Below are positions 30,001 to 37,402 of a stretch of 64,000 nt of DNA, piece by piece. The stretch's first letter is position 1. Every line of letters begins with the position of its first letter. The notes beneath the pieces were generated by a model. It saw only the letters and a list, made by a program, of their open reading frames with translations. It made no database searches and was not told the origin of the DNA. The stretch is taken from assembly GCA_025267735.1 (NCBI GenBank), contig CM046303.1, positions 67,781,034 through 67,845,033 of the forward strand. The letters are read 5' to 3'. Source of the stretch: Mactra quadrangularis. Lineage: Eukaryota; Mollusca; Bivalvia; Venerida; Mactridae. The translations under genes were made by a program, and so were the position numbers.

Positions 30001-32155
30001 TTTACAAACTTATATTCAGACAAAAAGTAAGTATGAGTTTTGAAGATGATGAGCTGAGGTCAACTTGAAAGATTTGATTTATCCAAATGTGTAGCCTCAT
30101 TAAATAAAGTCTTCATTTATTATGATTATTATTATCTTTATTAATATTATTTTTATTATTATTAATTTTATTATTATGATTATTATACCCCCGCTTCGAA
30201 GAAGAGGGGGGTATACTGTTTTACCCTTGTCCGTGCGTGCGTGCGTGTGTGCGTCCGTCCGTCCGTCCATCCGTCCGTCCGTCCGTCCGTTACAAAATTT
30301 CCGTCACAGTTTTCTCAGCAACTATACCATGCAGCAGCCTGAAACTTTGCATATTGCTTCATCCTATAGTCCCATGTGGTGTAAAGCGATTTCATGCTCC
30401 TTACTCATCTACTTCCTGTTTGTCGCATATTTTTAGATTTTGGCGGGGGTATCACTAGTGAGCATTAGCTCACAGATTTACTTGTTGTTATAATTATTAT
30501 TATGATTATTATTGTTGTGTTATTATTATAATTACTTTTATTATTATTATCATTATGATTATTTTTATTATTATAATTAATTTTATTATTATTAATTTTA
30601 TTATCATAGTGGTCCAGGGTAAGGATGCCTGCTAAGGGATAAAGAGTCCCCAGGTTTTGACCCCTCATTAGGGCACTGCAAATTATCATGAGCAAGAATT
30701 TATCTACAGTTATTCCACTCTACCTAGTGAAGCAAAATCAAATATACAAACCATATAAAATGTTGGTCTCTATAAATGGATTTAGGTTTAATTTGATTGA
30801 TATCTGGCTACAAATTCAGAGGTTTTGACTTTTAAGACCACCATTGCTTTAGATTGCTTTAATTGAATTTGGTCCTTTTCTCTCAAGACGACAGTAACTG
30901 TCAATGTTGTGTTACAAGACTGCTTTTTAAACCATATATCATGTACTATAAGATATCATTGCAGATAGATTTATATTACAAGAAAATGCACTTAGAGATA
31001 TGTCTGGTTTGATATGATCATACAGACACATCTTCTAACAAGATTATACTGTTAAGGTTTCCTCTCAGCTTTGCTCATGTTCTTGTTAAAACCTTCTTCT
31101 TCCTAATCATGTATAATTATTGCTATAACAGAACAAGTGCATTAATTGTCAAATTTAAATTAAATTTAATCCATTACTAGTTAGAAATAAATCTGATGTG
31201 GATGAAAATTTACCTTTGTCACTTAAGGTGGTATTCACTTGTGTACGCATATGTCATCCATGTCCGCACACGTCATCTGCGTTCAAGAAATTGAAAAAAA
31301 ATGCTCTTATTACTTTTTATAGAAGTGTTCAGATGTGTATGCGTCTTTCGTCTGCCTTCTGCATCCTTCATCCGTGTCCGCTTTGAATCTTTCACTGTCC
31401 CAAATGCTAATTTGAGAAGGAAAGAGATGATATTTTAAAATTATTTTGATATTAAGATCATAGATTCTGATGGTTCTTATAGTGACTATACAATATATTC
31501 ATTGTAAAATGTATTTTTACTTGTTTTATATTTGTAGGCTTCAGAGAATGAGATATTATGGGTTATGAGGATCGCTATATTTGGTGTTGGTGTGTTGGCA
31601 ACAGTAATGGGTATAACAGTTGATTCTATCTATACCTTATGGTTCCTGTGTTCTGATCTAGTGTATGTTGTATTGTTTCCACAATTAGTGTGCGTTATAT
31701 ATCTAAGATGGACTAACACCTATGGGTCCCTAGCCGGGTACATTCTCGGCCTATTTTTCCGCCTGGCTGGCGGAGAACCGGCGCTAAATATTCCAATATT
31801 GATTAAATATCCATTTTTTGATGAAGAAACTCAAGCCCAACTGTTTCCATATAAAACTCTGGGAATGTTGGTCACATTGACATCCATCTACTGTTTCTCT
31901 TTTATAACAAAATATGTGTTTGAACACGGAATATTACATCGGAAGTTGGATATCTTCATGTGTGTCGTTAATACACCGGAAGAAGCAATAGCTTTACGTG
32001 ACACCGAGCACAGTGAAATGTCAGCTATGACACCGACGGAAGAGAAAAATTATAAAATTAATCCAGCATTGAAATTTTCCGCAGAAGACTTGCCAGTACT
32101 GCAGGGAAATAATTATGTGTACGAGAAAGAAGCCGATATATCACCAGATAAGTAG
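11900..32155 (+). CDS. SLC5A7: High-affinity choline transporter (SLC5A7/CHT1 type), complete
   Basis: This is a sodium-coupled choline importer of the SLC5 family. In other animals it sits in the presynaptic membrane and supplies choline for acetylcholine synthesis. Eight coding exons join in frame to 570 residues (vertebrate CHT1 is about 580): 11,900-12,074; 20,978-21,085; 21,573-21,728; 24,466-24,614; 27,292-27,444; 28,752-28,881; 29,803-30,026; 31,538-32,155. All introns are GT/AG, and phases agree at every junction. Family signatures include GLIAIIVFY near the N-terminus, [13 protein letters not shown] (exon 2), GYVTMLDPF and [11 protein letters not shown] (exon 3), [10 protein letters not shown] (exon 4), GGIPWQ (exon 5), YFQRVLSAS (exon 6), [19 protein letters not shown] (exon 7), and GTNTYG-like NTYGSLAGY and GGEP (exon 8). 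Thirteen membrane helices are expected for the family. The C-terminal tail after about residue 500 is polar and does not resemble the vertebrate tail. Parts of exons 4, 5 and 6 are duplicated in neighbouring introns. Confidence 0.95.
12140..12215. repeat. Fragment of the 164-bp MITE family
   Basis: The text AGTGGCACTGTGCACACCGTACATTAACCTCAGGTATTTAAATAC resembles one end of the MITE at 24,660-24,823 (AGTGGCACATACA..., then TTTAAATAC). Only one end is clear here. Confidence 0.4.
12216..15364. other. SLC5A7 intron 1, unassigned part
   Basis: About 3.1 kb of AT-rich intron. I see no exon, RNA gene or clear transposon end. A short inverted pair (CTCTGTCTCTTA near 13,070 and TAAGAGACAGAG near 13,137) is present but is too short to interpret. 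Confidence 0.5.
15365..15665 (-). mobile_element. tRNA-derived SINE, second family, antisense
   Basis: Read on the minus strand from about 15,665, it starts GCCCGCCCGGCTAGCTCAGT (A-box type) and has a degenerate B-box (ATGTTCAATTCACGG). A body with GGCAGTAGTCAGTCACTGGC follows, and the 3' end has TGTTGCTATGACGTTAAACC. Sense relatives with the same GGCTAGCTCA head lie at 44,402-44,610 and 50,947-51,145. The head is SINE-like, and the mismatched stems argue against a working tRNA gene. Confidence 0.7.
15786..15818. repeat. Perfect short inverted repeat
   Basis: TGTTGGTTAGCTATAAA at the left is the exact reverse complement of the last 17 bases. The central bases ACTATTGTATAGT also fold on themselves, so the whole block can form one hairpin. 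Function unknown. Confidence 0.6.
16155..16438. repeat. Short element with GGGCGG-type inverted ends and G/C runs
   Basis: It starts GGGCGGATCCAGGA and ends TGCTGGAGCCGCCC. These ends are imperfect inverted repeats (about 11 of 14). Just inside them lie long runs, G at about 16,181-16,210 and C at 16,402-16,413, so the ends could pair into a long G:C stem. The interior is AT-rich and non-coding. It looks like a MITE-like dispersed repeat. Confidence 0.55.
17260..18729 (+). repeat. 1.47-kb tandem duplication, copy 1
   Basis: Directly followed by a second copy at a fixed offset of 1,470 bases (for example ATTAACGTACAAACCCAGCT at 17,341 and again at 18,811). The first ~500 bases are nearly identical between copies; later parts carry small indels. 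Contents are non-coding, with runs such as GTGTAAAAAGTGTGGAATTG and SINE-tail-like text (CTGTAACCAGTACTC). It lies within SLC5A7 intron 1. End points are approximate to about 20 bases. Confidence 0.85.
18730..20199 (+). repeat. 1.47-kb tandem duplication, copy 2
   Basis: Second copy of the block at 17,260-18,729, with substitutions and indels spread mostly through the second half. Both copies end with text related to the 164-bp MITE family (TTTAAATCAGTGGAAT in copy 1 and TTCAAATCAGTGGAAT in copy 2), so an old MITE insertion predates the duplication. Confidence 0.85.
20355..20905 (+). repeat. TTAGCTCGAC-type dispersed repeat with internal triplication
   Basis: The element begins TTTTAGCTCGACTTTACGAA, continues AGAGCTCTCCTACTCGCCC, and ends TAGTCGAGCATGCTGTCTCC then TGACAGCTCTTGTT. 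I have an impression of similar ends in bivalve genomes, but this needs a search. Inside are three tandem copies of a ~165-bp unit. The first two begin GGTATTGACTTCAAACTTTA at 20,472 and 20,639, and a diverged third begins near 20,800. It is non-coding and lies at the end of SLC5A7 intron 1, only ~70 bases before exon 2. Confidence 0.65.
20978..21085 (+). CDS. SLC5A7: SLC5A7 coding exon 2
   Basis: The acceptor is TATATTTTCAG and the donor GGTTG|GTAAGT. Encodes residues 59-94, [17 protein letters not shown] onward to GYAFSLLV. This carries the conserved WVGGG-NGTAE segment near the substrate and sodium site of SLC5 transporters. Phase 1 on both sides. Confidence 0.95.
21573..21728 (+). CDS. 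SLC5A7: SLC5A7 coding exon 3
   Basis: The acceptor is ATATGTTTCAG and the donor TTTAG|GTATGT. Encodes residues 95-146 with the CHT signatures [28 protein letters not shown] and [11 protein letters not shown]. Phase 1 on both sides. An ATG-initiated frame starts at 21,518, but the splice site and homology place the true exon start at 21,573. Confidence 0.95.
21821..22255 (+). mobile_element. TAGGGCTG-type hAT MITE, nested
   Basis: Starts TAGGGCTGTGGATTGTTGAG and ends GGCAACTGCCCTT. It is flanked by the exact 8-mer ATTCTGAC (21,813-21,820 and 22,256-22,263). The interior includes GGACGTGACAAATATTCGTA near 22,179. It matches the reverse complement of the element at 62,960-63,416, so the two belong to one family. 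No transposase is present. Confidence 0.8.
22455..23118 (+). mobile_element. LINE 3' fragment (end of reverse-transcriptase ORF plus 3' UTR)
   Basis: The frame ending at 22,936 encodes [19 protein letters not shown], then [10 protein letters not shown]. This is the CxxC...EDE.HF...CP.Y.. pattern found at the C-terminus of many LINE ORF2 proteins. A 3' UTR follows with GGGCCGGAGGCCATAAATGA and a tail AATAAAGAAACTGAAA, a typical LINE end. It is severely 5'-truncated and contains an exact 109-bp tandem duplication (22,507-22,615 and 22,616-22,724) that shifts the frame, so it is inactive. It is inserted within the hAT-type MITE. Confidence 0.7.
22507..22724 (+). repeat. Exact 109-bp tandem duplication within the LINE fragment
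   Basis: Two back-to-back identical copies, each starting AGAAAATGTTTAGCTTCATT and ending TACTGTGACGCTG. The unit is not a multiple of three and breaks the reading frame. Zero differences means it is recent or an assembly effect. Confidence 0.9.
24003..24465 (+). repeat. Minisatellite made of exon 4 splice-acceptor copies
   Basis: Units of 56-58 bases repeat TCTATATTTTCAG|GAGCTACATTATCAGTTATT, which is the true exon 4 acceptor plus its first ~20 coding bases, followed by CAGGGGCAGTAACTCTAT. Acceptor-like AGs end at 24,069, 24,125, 24,183, 24,239, 24,295, 24,351 and 24,407 before the true one at 24,465. A degenerate first unit (ATTTTCATGAGC) precedes them. In the transporter's phase each decoy would enter a stop (TAG or TAA) within 8-11 codons. 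Confidence 0.9.
24466..24614 (+). CDS. SLC5A7: SLC5A7 coding exon 4
   Basis: The acceptor is TATATTTTCAG and the donor GGTCTT|GTAAGT. Encodes residues 147-196, [19 protein letters not shown] then [20 protein letters not shown]. The [13 protein letters not shown] motif is diagnostic of the choline transporter branch of SLC5. Only the last unit of the upstream repeat continues into open coding sequence, so 24,465 is the productive acceptor. Confidence 0.95.
24660..24823. mobile_element. 164-bp MITE with ~20-bp terminal inverted repeats
   Basis: Starts CAACTGTAAGTGGCACATAC and ends GTATGTGCCACTAACAGTTG. These ends are inverted repeats with one mismatch in 20, and a further subterminal match involves TTTAAAT-TAGTGGGG. 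This is the best-preserved member of a family that also appears at 35,002-35,165, 36,104-36,265, and as pieces at 12,140, 18,600, 20,100 and 28,898. No internal ORF. Confidence 0.8.
24964..25080 (-). mobile_element. SINE tail fragment, antisense
   Basis: Read on the minus strand, it gives CCCTTGTGGAAGGGTATGTG, AGTACTGGTTATAGACAATG and GGACGCTGTAAAATGACC. This matches the 3' body of the SINE at 8,247-8,520. The tRNA-like head is missing. Confidence 0.7.
25081..27012. other. SLC5A7 intron 4, unassigned part
   Basis: AT-rich intron with no recognisable exon, RNA gene or complete repeat. Local text near 26,110-26,400 repeats the phrases ATGTTTTATGTCTTATATCTT and TTACAAGTCATACATAGAA or TTACAAATCGTACATAGAA, suggesting an old partial duplication of about 250 bases. 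Confidence 0.4.
27013..27077 (-). mobile_element. tRNA-like SINE head, antisense fragment
   Basis: On the minus strand it gives TGCTCAAGTAGCAAAATTGG, then a B-box-like GATGGGTTTGAGCCCTGC. This is the shape of a degenerate tRNA-derived SINE head. A related antisense piece lies at 36,528-36,600. Too short and decayed for a firm family call. Confidence 0.4.
27292..27444 (+). CDS. SLC5A7: SLC5A7 coding exon 5
   Basis: The acceptor is TTTTATTTCAG and the donor GGCAG|GTTTGT. Encodes residues 197-247: [17 protein letters not shown], a polar extracellular-type stretch, then [13 protein letters not shown]. Phase 0 on both sides. The last 81 coding bases and the donor are duplicated 143 bases downstream. 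Confidence 0.95.
27364..27646 (+). repeat. 143-bp tandem duplication spanning the exon 5 donor
   Basis: Copy 1 (27,364-27,506) holds the last 81 bases of exon 5, its donor and an ATC-rich stretch. Copy 2 (27,507-~27,646) repeats all of this. Within the 81 coding bases the copies differ at four places (ACT/ACA, GGA/GGG, ATC/ATA, TTG/TTA), every one synonymous. Copy 2 keeps an intact GGCAG|GTTTGT donor at 27,587 but has no proper acceptor, so it should be intronic. Confidence 0.9.
27948..28347 (+). repeat. 20-bp minisatellite, about 20 copies
   Basis: The unit is ACCTGGGTAYMTTTGTCACW. Variation is mostly between TATAT, TACCT and TACAT forms, arranged in partly higher-order 40- and 60-bp patterns. 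Because 20 is not divisible by 3 and no unit contains a stop, all three forward frames stay open for 117-152 codons. These encode permutations of one 20-residue repeat. It lies in SLC5A7 intron 5, so I treat it as non-coding. Confidence 0.9.
28752..28881 (+). CDS. SLC5A7: SLC5A7 coding exon 6
   Basis: The acceptor is TATATTCCAG and the donor TTACTG|GTAATT. Encodes residues 248-290: [20 protein letters not shown], then [20 protein letters not shown]. This is the YFQRVLS plus ILIGAI segment conserved in CHT1. It leaves phase 1. Its 3' half is duplicated at 28,930-28,999. Confidence 0.95.
28895..28929. repeat. MITE end fragment between the two exon 6 copies
   Basis: TATACATTAACCCCACTGAT followed by TTAAATACTCGATA matches one end of the 164-bp MITE family. 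It directly abuts the duplicated exon piece that starts at 28,930. Confidence 0.55.
28930..28999 (+). repeat. Duplicated 3' half of exon 6 with donor
   Basis: This repeats the stretch at 28,819-28,891, 111 bases upstream. It encodes [19 protein letters not shown] with an intact ACTG|GTAATT donor. Compared with exon 6 it lacks exactly one codon (IVM becomes IM) and changes Ala-Ser to Thr-Thr, so the frame is kept. It has no acceptor of its own and is probably intronic. Confidence 0.85.
29803..30026 (+). CDS. SLC5A7: SLC5A7 coding exon 7
   Basis: The acceptor is TTTTATCTACAG and the donor CAAAAA|GTAAGT. Encodes residues 291-365: [58 protein letters not shown] and [14 protein letters not shown]. 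The [13 protein letters not shown] motif is a core sodium-binding-region signature of SLC5 transporters. Confidence 0.96.
30120..30184 (+). repeat. ATT-rich low-complexity tract, left part
   Basis: Irregular TTATTA/TTATTATGA repeats. The tract resumes at 30,483-30,605 after the inserted repeat at 30,185-30,475, so that element appears to have landed in a microsatellite. Confidence 0.7.
30185..30475 (+). mobile_element. ATACCCCCGC element with CCGT microsatellite
   Basis: Begins ATACCCCCGCTTCGAAGAAG, contains a GTGC/CCGT array at about 30,232-30,292, then TTTCTCAGCAACTATACCAT. It ends TGGCGGGGGTATCACTAGTG and AGCATTAGCTCACAG. The CCCCCGC start and GCGGGGGTAT near the end are inverted. A shorter copy lies inverted at 49,127-49,374. 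Non-coding and likely a non-autonomous transposon. Confidence 0.75.
30483..30605 (+). repeat. ATT-rich low-complexity tract, right part
   Basis: Continuation of the TTATTA-type tract interrupted by the element at 30,185-30,475. Any open frame through it is compositional. Confidence 0.7.
31538..32155 (+). CDS. SLC5A7: SLC5A7 coding exon 8 (last)
   Basis: The acceptor is TATATTTGTAG; the exon ends at TAG 32,153-32,155. Encodes residues 366-570. It begins [11 protein letters not shown], has [20 protein letters not shown], then [20 protein letters not shown] and EPALNIP. A last hydrophobic segment precedes [16 protein letters not shown]. The remaining ~70 residues are a polar cytoplasmic tail with many Glu, Thr and Ser. 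This tail is expected to control trafficking in CHT1, but I recognise no specific vertebrate endocytosis motif in it. Confidence 0.95.
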   Translation, partial: ASENEILWVMRIAIFGVGVLATVMGITVDSIYTLWFLCSDLVYVVLFPQLVCVIYLRWTNTYGSLAGYILGLFFRLAGGEPALNIPILIKYPFFDEETQAQLFPYKTLGMLVTLTSIYCFSFITKYVFEHGILHRKLDIFMCVVNTPEEAIALRDTEHSEMSAMTPTEEKNYKINPALKFSAEDLPVLQGNNYVYEKEADISPDK

Positions 32156-32559
32156 TCTATTTTTAGATCTTTGTGATAACGTTCCTGGACAAAATAATTG
32201 AGGTTTACTCCATGTTGAACAATGACTAGCAAAATTTATATATTACATATTTTGTGAACTATTTGTTTTTGACAATTGTTATACAATGACTGTAGATCTT
32301 AGTATATTTGATGCAATACATTGTGTATATATATTAGATGTCTATCATAGTGATCATTATTATAGCCTTTAGATTGTAACCCGAGGAAAATATATATCTA
32401 AACATAAGGTATACAATCCCTAACTTAAGTACTTGAATATTTACTTTTATGGATTATAAGAAGTACTGTTCTTGTGTTTCTAATACATTTTTATTGCTAA
32501 TGATTCTTTTTTGTTGTAGTAAAAATCAAGCATATATAATGTATATGGCTTATTATTGG

Positions 32560-32919
32560 TAGGGCAATACCAACTGCGGTAGGATTTTAAAATACCCGTA
32601 TTTGGCAATATTTTTTTATTTCATTGGAAAATTCTTCCCTTTGGGAAATAAAGTAGGGAAACAACAATTTTCATTGTTCATTCCATGTTTACAAAAATTT
32701 AACCAATTGGGGCGTGTCACAGTCCTAAATGACCGTATATACATAAAGAGGCTAGATTCTATCAGTGGCTGCATGCAAGATTTGCATTGTTTCTGTTAAA
32801 TACAGAGGAGGCACAACAAATCTTGGAGCCCACAATATATATTGTGGTACGTATCGCAATAGGATGCCAACGTATTGCAGTATATTGCGATACGCTTCTG
32901 GCGTATTGTGACAGCCCTA
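32560..32919. mobile_element. hAT-type MITE with 8-bp target duplication
   Basis: Starts TAGGGCAATACCAACTGCGG and ends GTATTGTGACAGCCCTA. It is flanked exactly by ATTATTGG on both sides (32,552-32,559 and 32,920-32,927). The 3' part has the TATTGCGATACG-type run also seen at 47,110-47,546. It lies in the 3' flank or UTR of SLC5A7. No transposase. Confidence 0.75.
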
Positions 32920-33577
32920 ATTATTGGTACCTGTTTTTTTAATGGCAGTTCTTGTGGTCATTATCAGAATTGTCAAATATTGACCACAACAATATGTAAC
33001 AATGCCATATATTGCATTTAAGAAAGCAACATGATGATAGCTAGTATAGCGGAATAGTGACATTGAACCTTGCTGATTATGTAATATTAATTGACGAAAA
33101 TGAAATTATGTGTTTTAACTCTGCAAGTTTAATGGAGAGGATAGGTTTTATGTTGGTGGTTGACAAGGAATCCTCCAAAAATAGAACTAGCCAAAATAAA
33201 AACATTAAAAACACAAATATTTGCACCCACAGATATACAGATGTGTAACGTAATGTAAATTAATAGGACCTGTGATAGGATCACTATGGTAGATGTTCTA
33301 ATTATCACACATTTGTTATATAATACTCCAATCATGTTTTAACATTATTATCATGTTACATTCACTGTGTATGAAATCATTATTTTGTTTTCCAAAAACA
33401 ATTCTGGTTTTAGAAGAAAGACATTAGTTATTTCATTATGTTACATTGTTAATGTTTAATGTTTATGTACTCTTATCATAATTGTTACACTCCATTGATG
33501 ACACCCCTTGGCTGCTAACAACACAGAACGTCACTCAAAATGAAGTATTTGTGACAAATTCACCATAGGGTTTCTAA

Positions 33578-33583
33578 AATAAA
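33578..33583 (+). terminator. Candidate poly(A) signal for SLC5A7
   Basis: An AATAAA hexamer lies 1.4 kb after the stop codon, followed by T/G-rich sequence. It is a plausible cleavage signal. Other AATAAA matches exist further on (for example near 34,613), so the real 3' end is unknown. Confidence 0.3.
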
Positions 33584-35001
33584 GTTATACTCATTTGAGT
33601 ACATAGTACTTTAATTGAGCATTTTATGATCATCTTTGTTTGTTGCCCGTTCTTGTACATGTATATCTTTTTGGTATAAGAAACACTCCCAACTGCATAT
33701 TAAAAACGTAGGACCCTATGCTAAATGTTGTTTGGGACCCTTATGTTGAAAATACTGAATTATAATACTAAACCCACATGTTGAAAAATTAGGACCTACC
33801 ACCAAACTTTTTTGGGGGGCAGTATATTGAAAATTTGGGACTGTATATTATGTATACTAAACTTTAATTGGGGACTATCAATGGTATTATATATTTCATT
33901 CATTTCTCATTAGCAGAAGAAAACTTATGGGACAATTAGGAATGGTAGAGCAAAATTGTATTGGTTCATATATAGGTCAAAGTTGGCTCAGACAGCTGCA
34001 CTGAAAAACATTTTTAAGTTCCATATATTATCTAATATATTTGATCATGCCTCAGTCTACCTTTCATCTACTGTAAAACCCTGGTGAGCTCTATATTGGT
34101 ACTTACTACTATAATGTATATTTTGCACATGTAATTTTGTGATACCCTGTAGCTGGTAGTATAGTTAGATGACTTGGTTTGTTTGTATACTTGATCACAT
34201 TGTATCATACAGGTATTATTTGTTTCTTTCTCAACTGTCAAAATTTGGATAACTTCATGGTGACTCCATGTGTTAAAATGTTTGTTGTCTAACGATCATC
34301 ATAATGGTCTGCACATAATGCATCCTTATAGAACGGACAGACCCTCATTAAAATCAAACAAAAATCATGATATTAGGATTATAAGATCCAGTAGAACAGG
34401 CGATATCATAGCATAGTAATGTCTAGTTGCTGAGTCAAGGCCATTTTCTTATTTATAAGGAGACATATTCAGTTATCATGAAATTATTGAAACTTTAACA
34501 GTTCAGAAGAAAACAGACTATCAGTAGGCTGTAATGCTTATAAAAATAATTATAAACTTTAAAGATGTTGGGTTTCTTTACAGATGTATCACTAACTGAA
34601 AGAATATTTTTGAATAAATTCAGCTTAATTATTCTTGCAATGGCTGAATAATGCCTTGGTTCATGTATGTTTTAAGGCTAGATATTATTTTATTTGTATG
34701 TAAAGTTCTGTTGGAAATAATCATAGTAATACATAGGAAAAAGGGAGGTAATAATTTTAGTATGTCACTTGGTTTACCTCAATATTTTAAATCAGAATAA
34801 TTGAAAATTACATGATAATTATTTTTGTGAATTCAGTACGAATATTTACATCCAAACATGACCCAGATTCATAGTTACTTGTATCTAATACTGACTTTTT
34901 TTAAACATATTGTAAAATCCATTGATGTTTCATAATCTGAGGGAGTAAGTAGAATCAACATACTAGTGCAAATCATACAATCCATTTGATTTTTATTATT
35001 T

Positions 35002-35165
35002 AACTTTAAGTGGCCCATATATTAACCCTGCTAATTTAAATACTCACAGCAGTACTTCTTTACTTATGATCTATTTAAGTACATATCAGTATTTATATAC
35101 CAGGATTATCAAACTAATATCGAGTATTGAAATCAGTGGGGTTAATGCTTGCTCCACTGACAAAT
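35002..35165. mobile_element. Copy of the 164-bp MITE family
   Basis: Starts AACTTTAAGTGGCCCATATA and contains TAACCCTGCTAATTTAAATACTC. It ends with CAGTGGGGTTAATGCTTGCTCC and ACTGACAAAT. The order and length match the member at 24,660-24,823, with more decay in the terminal repeats. Confidence 0.7.
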
Positions 35166-36103
35166 GAATGAAAACTAACAATAGCTTGTTTCATTGCCAA
35201 ATTGTTCATACCAATATGTTAGTGAAATCATTGTTTGTATATAATCTATTTTCTGTATACATGTTAAAATAGTACATTCCATGTTTTCCAAGGACAGATG
35301 ATTCATTATAGGCTGGCAATTTTTAACTTGCTCCAGTGATTGTAATTTCTGGTAAAAACCAAATTGACTTCATGAGGAAATGTTCAAAATGATTAGATAC
35401 TCAAATTTCAGAACTTCAAGATTACAGGATATTTTACAGAGAAGTACACTTGTACCTACATGCCATAATTTAATAATCCTAGACTGTATAACATAATCCA
35501 ATCCTTCATCCTAATACTTAGGTTTATTGTATATACAACTACATGTACTAGCCAACTTGTATGAGTCAACACAGCGGTGGACACTGTGTGTGAACTCACT
35601 GTGCATAGAAAGGGACTTTGTCTTTAATAGTTTCAGCTAGATCATGTGTCAAATAAAATCTGCCTAAATAATGTCAATTTGATGCACATATATAAGACTT
35701 CATACCCAGTGACCAACGATTATATAATACAGTCAGAGGTGTCTCTGGTTAATGTTATACATATGTATTTGCATCAAATGACCAATGATTATGATACAGG
35801 CACCATACTATCAAAATTCTTACAAAAATATAATATAACAATATAAATAGATGTTTTACTGGTATCAGATGTAAGATCTTTAAAAATATAGAACTCAGAA
35901 CTTCAGGGTTAAGGCCATGAAAAGTGCTGTCAAAAATCATGTTGCGGGGGTTGTAAATTGCCATTCTATAATTTATGTATTTATGAATGTAATTGGGGTT
36001 TGATTGAACAATGAAATGAGATTTAGATTTTAAAAGTATTGTATATATTTGTATACTACATGTAATAAGATTGTAGCCATATGTATTTTTTAAATTTTAT
36101 TAA

Positions 36104-36265
36104 ACTGTCAGTGGGGCTAACATTCACCCTGCTGATTTAAATATTCACTACAGTACCTCTGTATTCACGGTCAATAAAATAAATATTCTTATTTTATGTA
36201 CTTGGATTATCAAACAAATATTGAGTATTTAAATCAGCAAGGTTAATGTATGCACTTCTGACAGT
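36104..36265. mobile_element. Copy of the 164-bp MITE family
   Basis: Starts ACTGTCAGTGGGGCTAACAT and ends GTATGCACTTCTGACAGT. It has the subterminal pair CCCTGCTGATTTAAATATTC and GAGTATTTAAATCAGCAAGG. The inner inverted match is better preserved than the outer ends. Confidence 0.75.
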
Positions 36266-36527
36266 ATTAAATTCAACAATATAAACTAAATAGTGGTGCT
36301 TTGTTGTTATAGTCTGTGACAATAAGTATTTTGTGTGGGGAGAAAGATTTAATATGTGATTTGAATACCATTTGTTGTAAAAAAAAAATCTATAGTTCAA
36401 CAGTCTGTGTGATCAGAACTGCTTCTGTAATCATAGCAGAAATATATGTACAATCAATCAATATAGAGCTGTTGTTGATACCTACTTATCTTGTGTAATA
36501 TGATGAGGAAAGTTAAGTTAACTTTGG

Positions 36528-36600
36528 CAGGGCTTGAACCCTCTACCTCTTGCTGGCAATTTAAATGCTTAATACTACTTACTGAGCTACAAGGCTGAGA
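36528..36600 (-). mobile_element. tRNA-like SINE head, antisense fragment
   Basis: On the minus strand it gives CTCAGCCTTGTAGCTCAGTA (A-box type) and a B-box-like GAGGGTTCAAGCCCTGCC. The stems do not pair as a real tRNA. Confidence 0.5.
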
Positions 36601-36822
36601 AATGTAACACAAATGATTTAAAGCTATAATTATATATTTAGCCCTGCTACATTCAATTTTTTTAGAAATATTTTGGTATGAATCATGTCAAACATTCCAA
36701 ACTGTGTTCCATTTCCATTTTATGCTTACAAAAAAAGGTAGCAATTTTATTATTGTTATGTAAAAAAATCATGTTAAATATCATTATTTATGAATTTGAC
36801 ATTCCAATTACTTGAAAGATTT

Positions 36823-36955
36823 TATATGGAGAAGTTTCTGGCCTTGTGGAAGGGTAGGTGAGTACTGGTTATAGAAAAGCTAAGTTAGGTGCACATGGAC
36901 GCCGTAAAATAACCTTTAAAAAAGTGTTGACACAGCATTAAACCCAGGATAAATT
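36823..36955 (+). mobile_element. SINE tail fragment
   Basis: TATGGAGAAGTTTCTGGCCT, TGTGGAAGGGTAGGTGAGTA and CTGGTTATAGAAAAGC match the 3' body of the SINE at 8,247-8,520 in the same orientation. The head is absent (5' truncated). Confidence 0.7.
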
Positions 36956-36992
36956 CAAAGATTTTCTTCAAAACTTTTCACTGTTTGTACAA

Positions 36993-37402
36993 GGTTGTAT
37001 GAGATCTTAAATGATGAGATTTTTGTTGATGAGATCTTAGTGTATGAGATCTTAGTTGACAATATTTTAGTTGATGAGATCTCAGTGTATGAGATCTTAG
37101 TTGATGAGATCTTAGTTGATGAGACCTCAATGTATGAGATCTTAGTTGATGAGATCTGAGTGTATGCGATCTTAGTTGATGAGATCTTTGTTGACGAGAT
37201 CTTAGTGTATGAGATCTTAGTTGATGAGATCTGAGTGTATGCGCTCTTAGTTGATGAGATCTTTGTTGACGAGATCTTAGTTGATGAGATCTTAGTGTAT
37301 GAGATCTTAGTTCATGAGATCTTAGTTGATGAGATTTTTGTGTATGAGGTCTTAGTTGATGAAGTCTTAGTTAATGAGATCTTAGTTGATGAGATTTTTG
37401 TT
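36993..37402 (+). repeat. 15-bp minisatellite, about 27 copies
   Basis: The unit is GATGAGATCTTAGTT, with variants GTGTATGAGATCTTA and GATGAGATTTTTGTT. Because 15 is divisible by three, one frame stays open over 37,235-37,400 as a VDEIL-type five-residue repeat. Stops within the array (for example TGA from GAGATCTGAGT variants) interrupt that frame upstream. No flanking coding exon supports translation. Confidence 0.85.
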
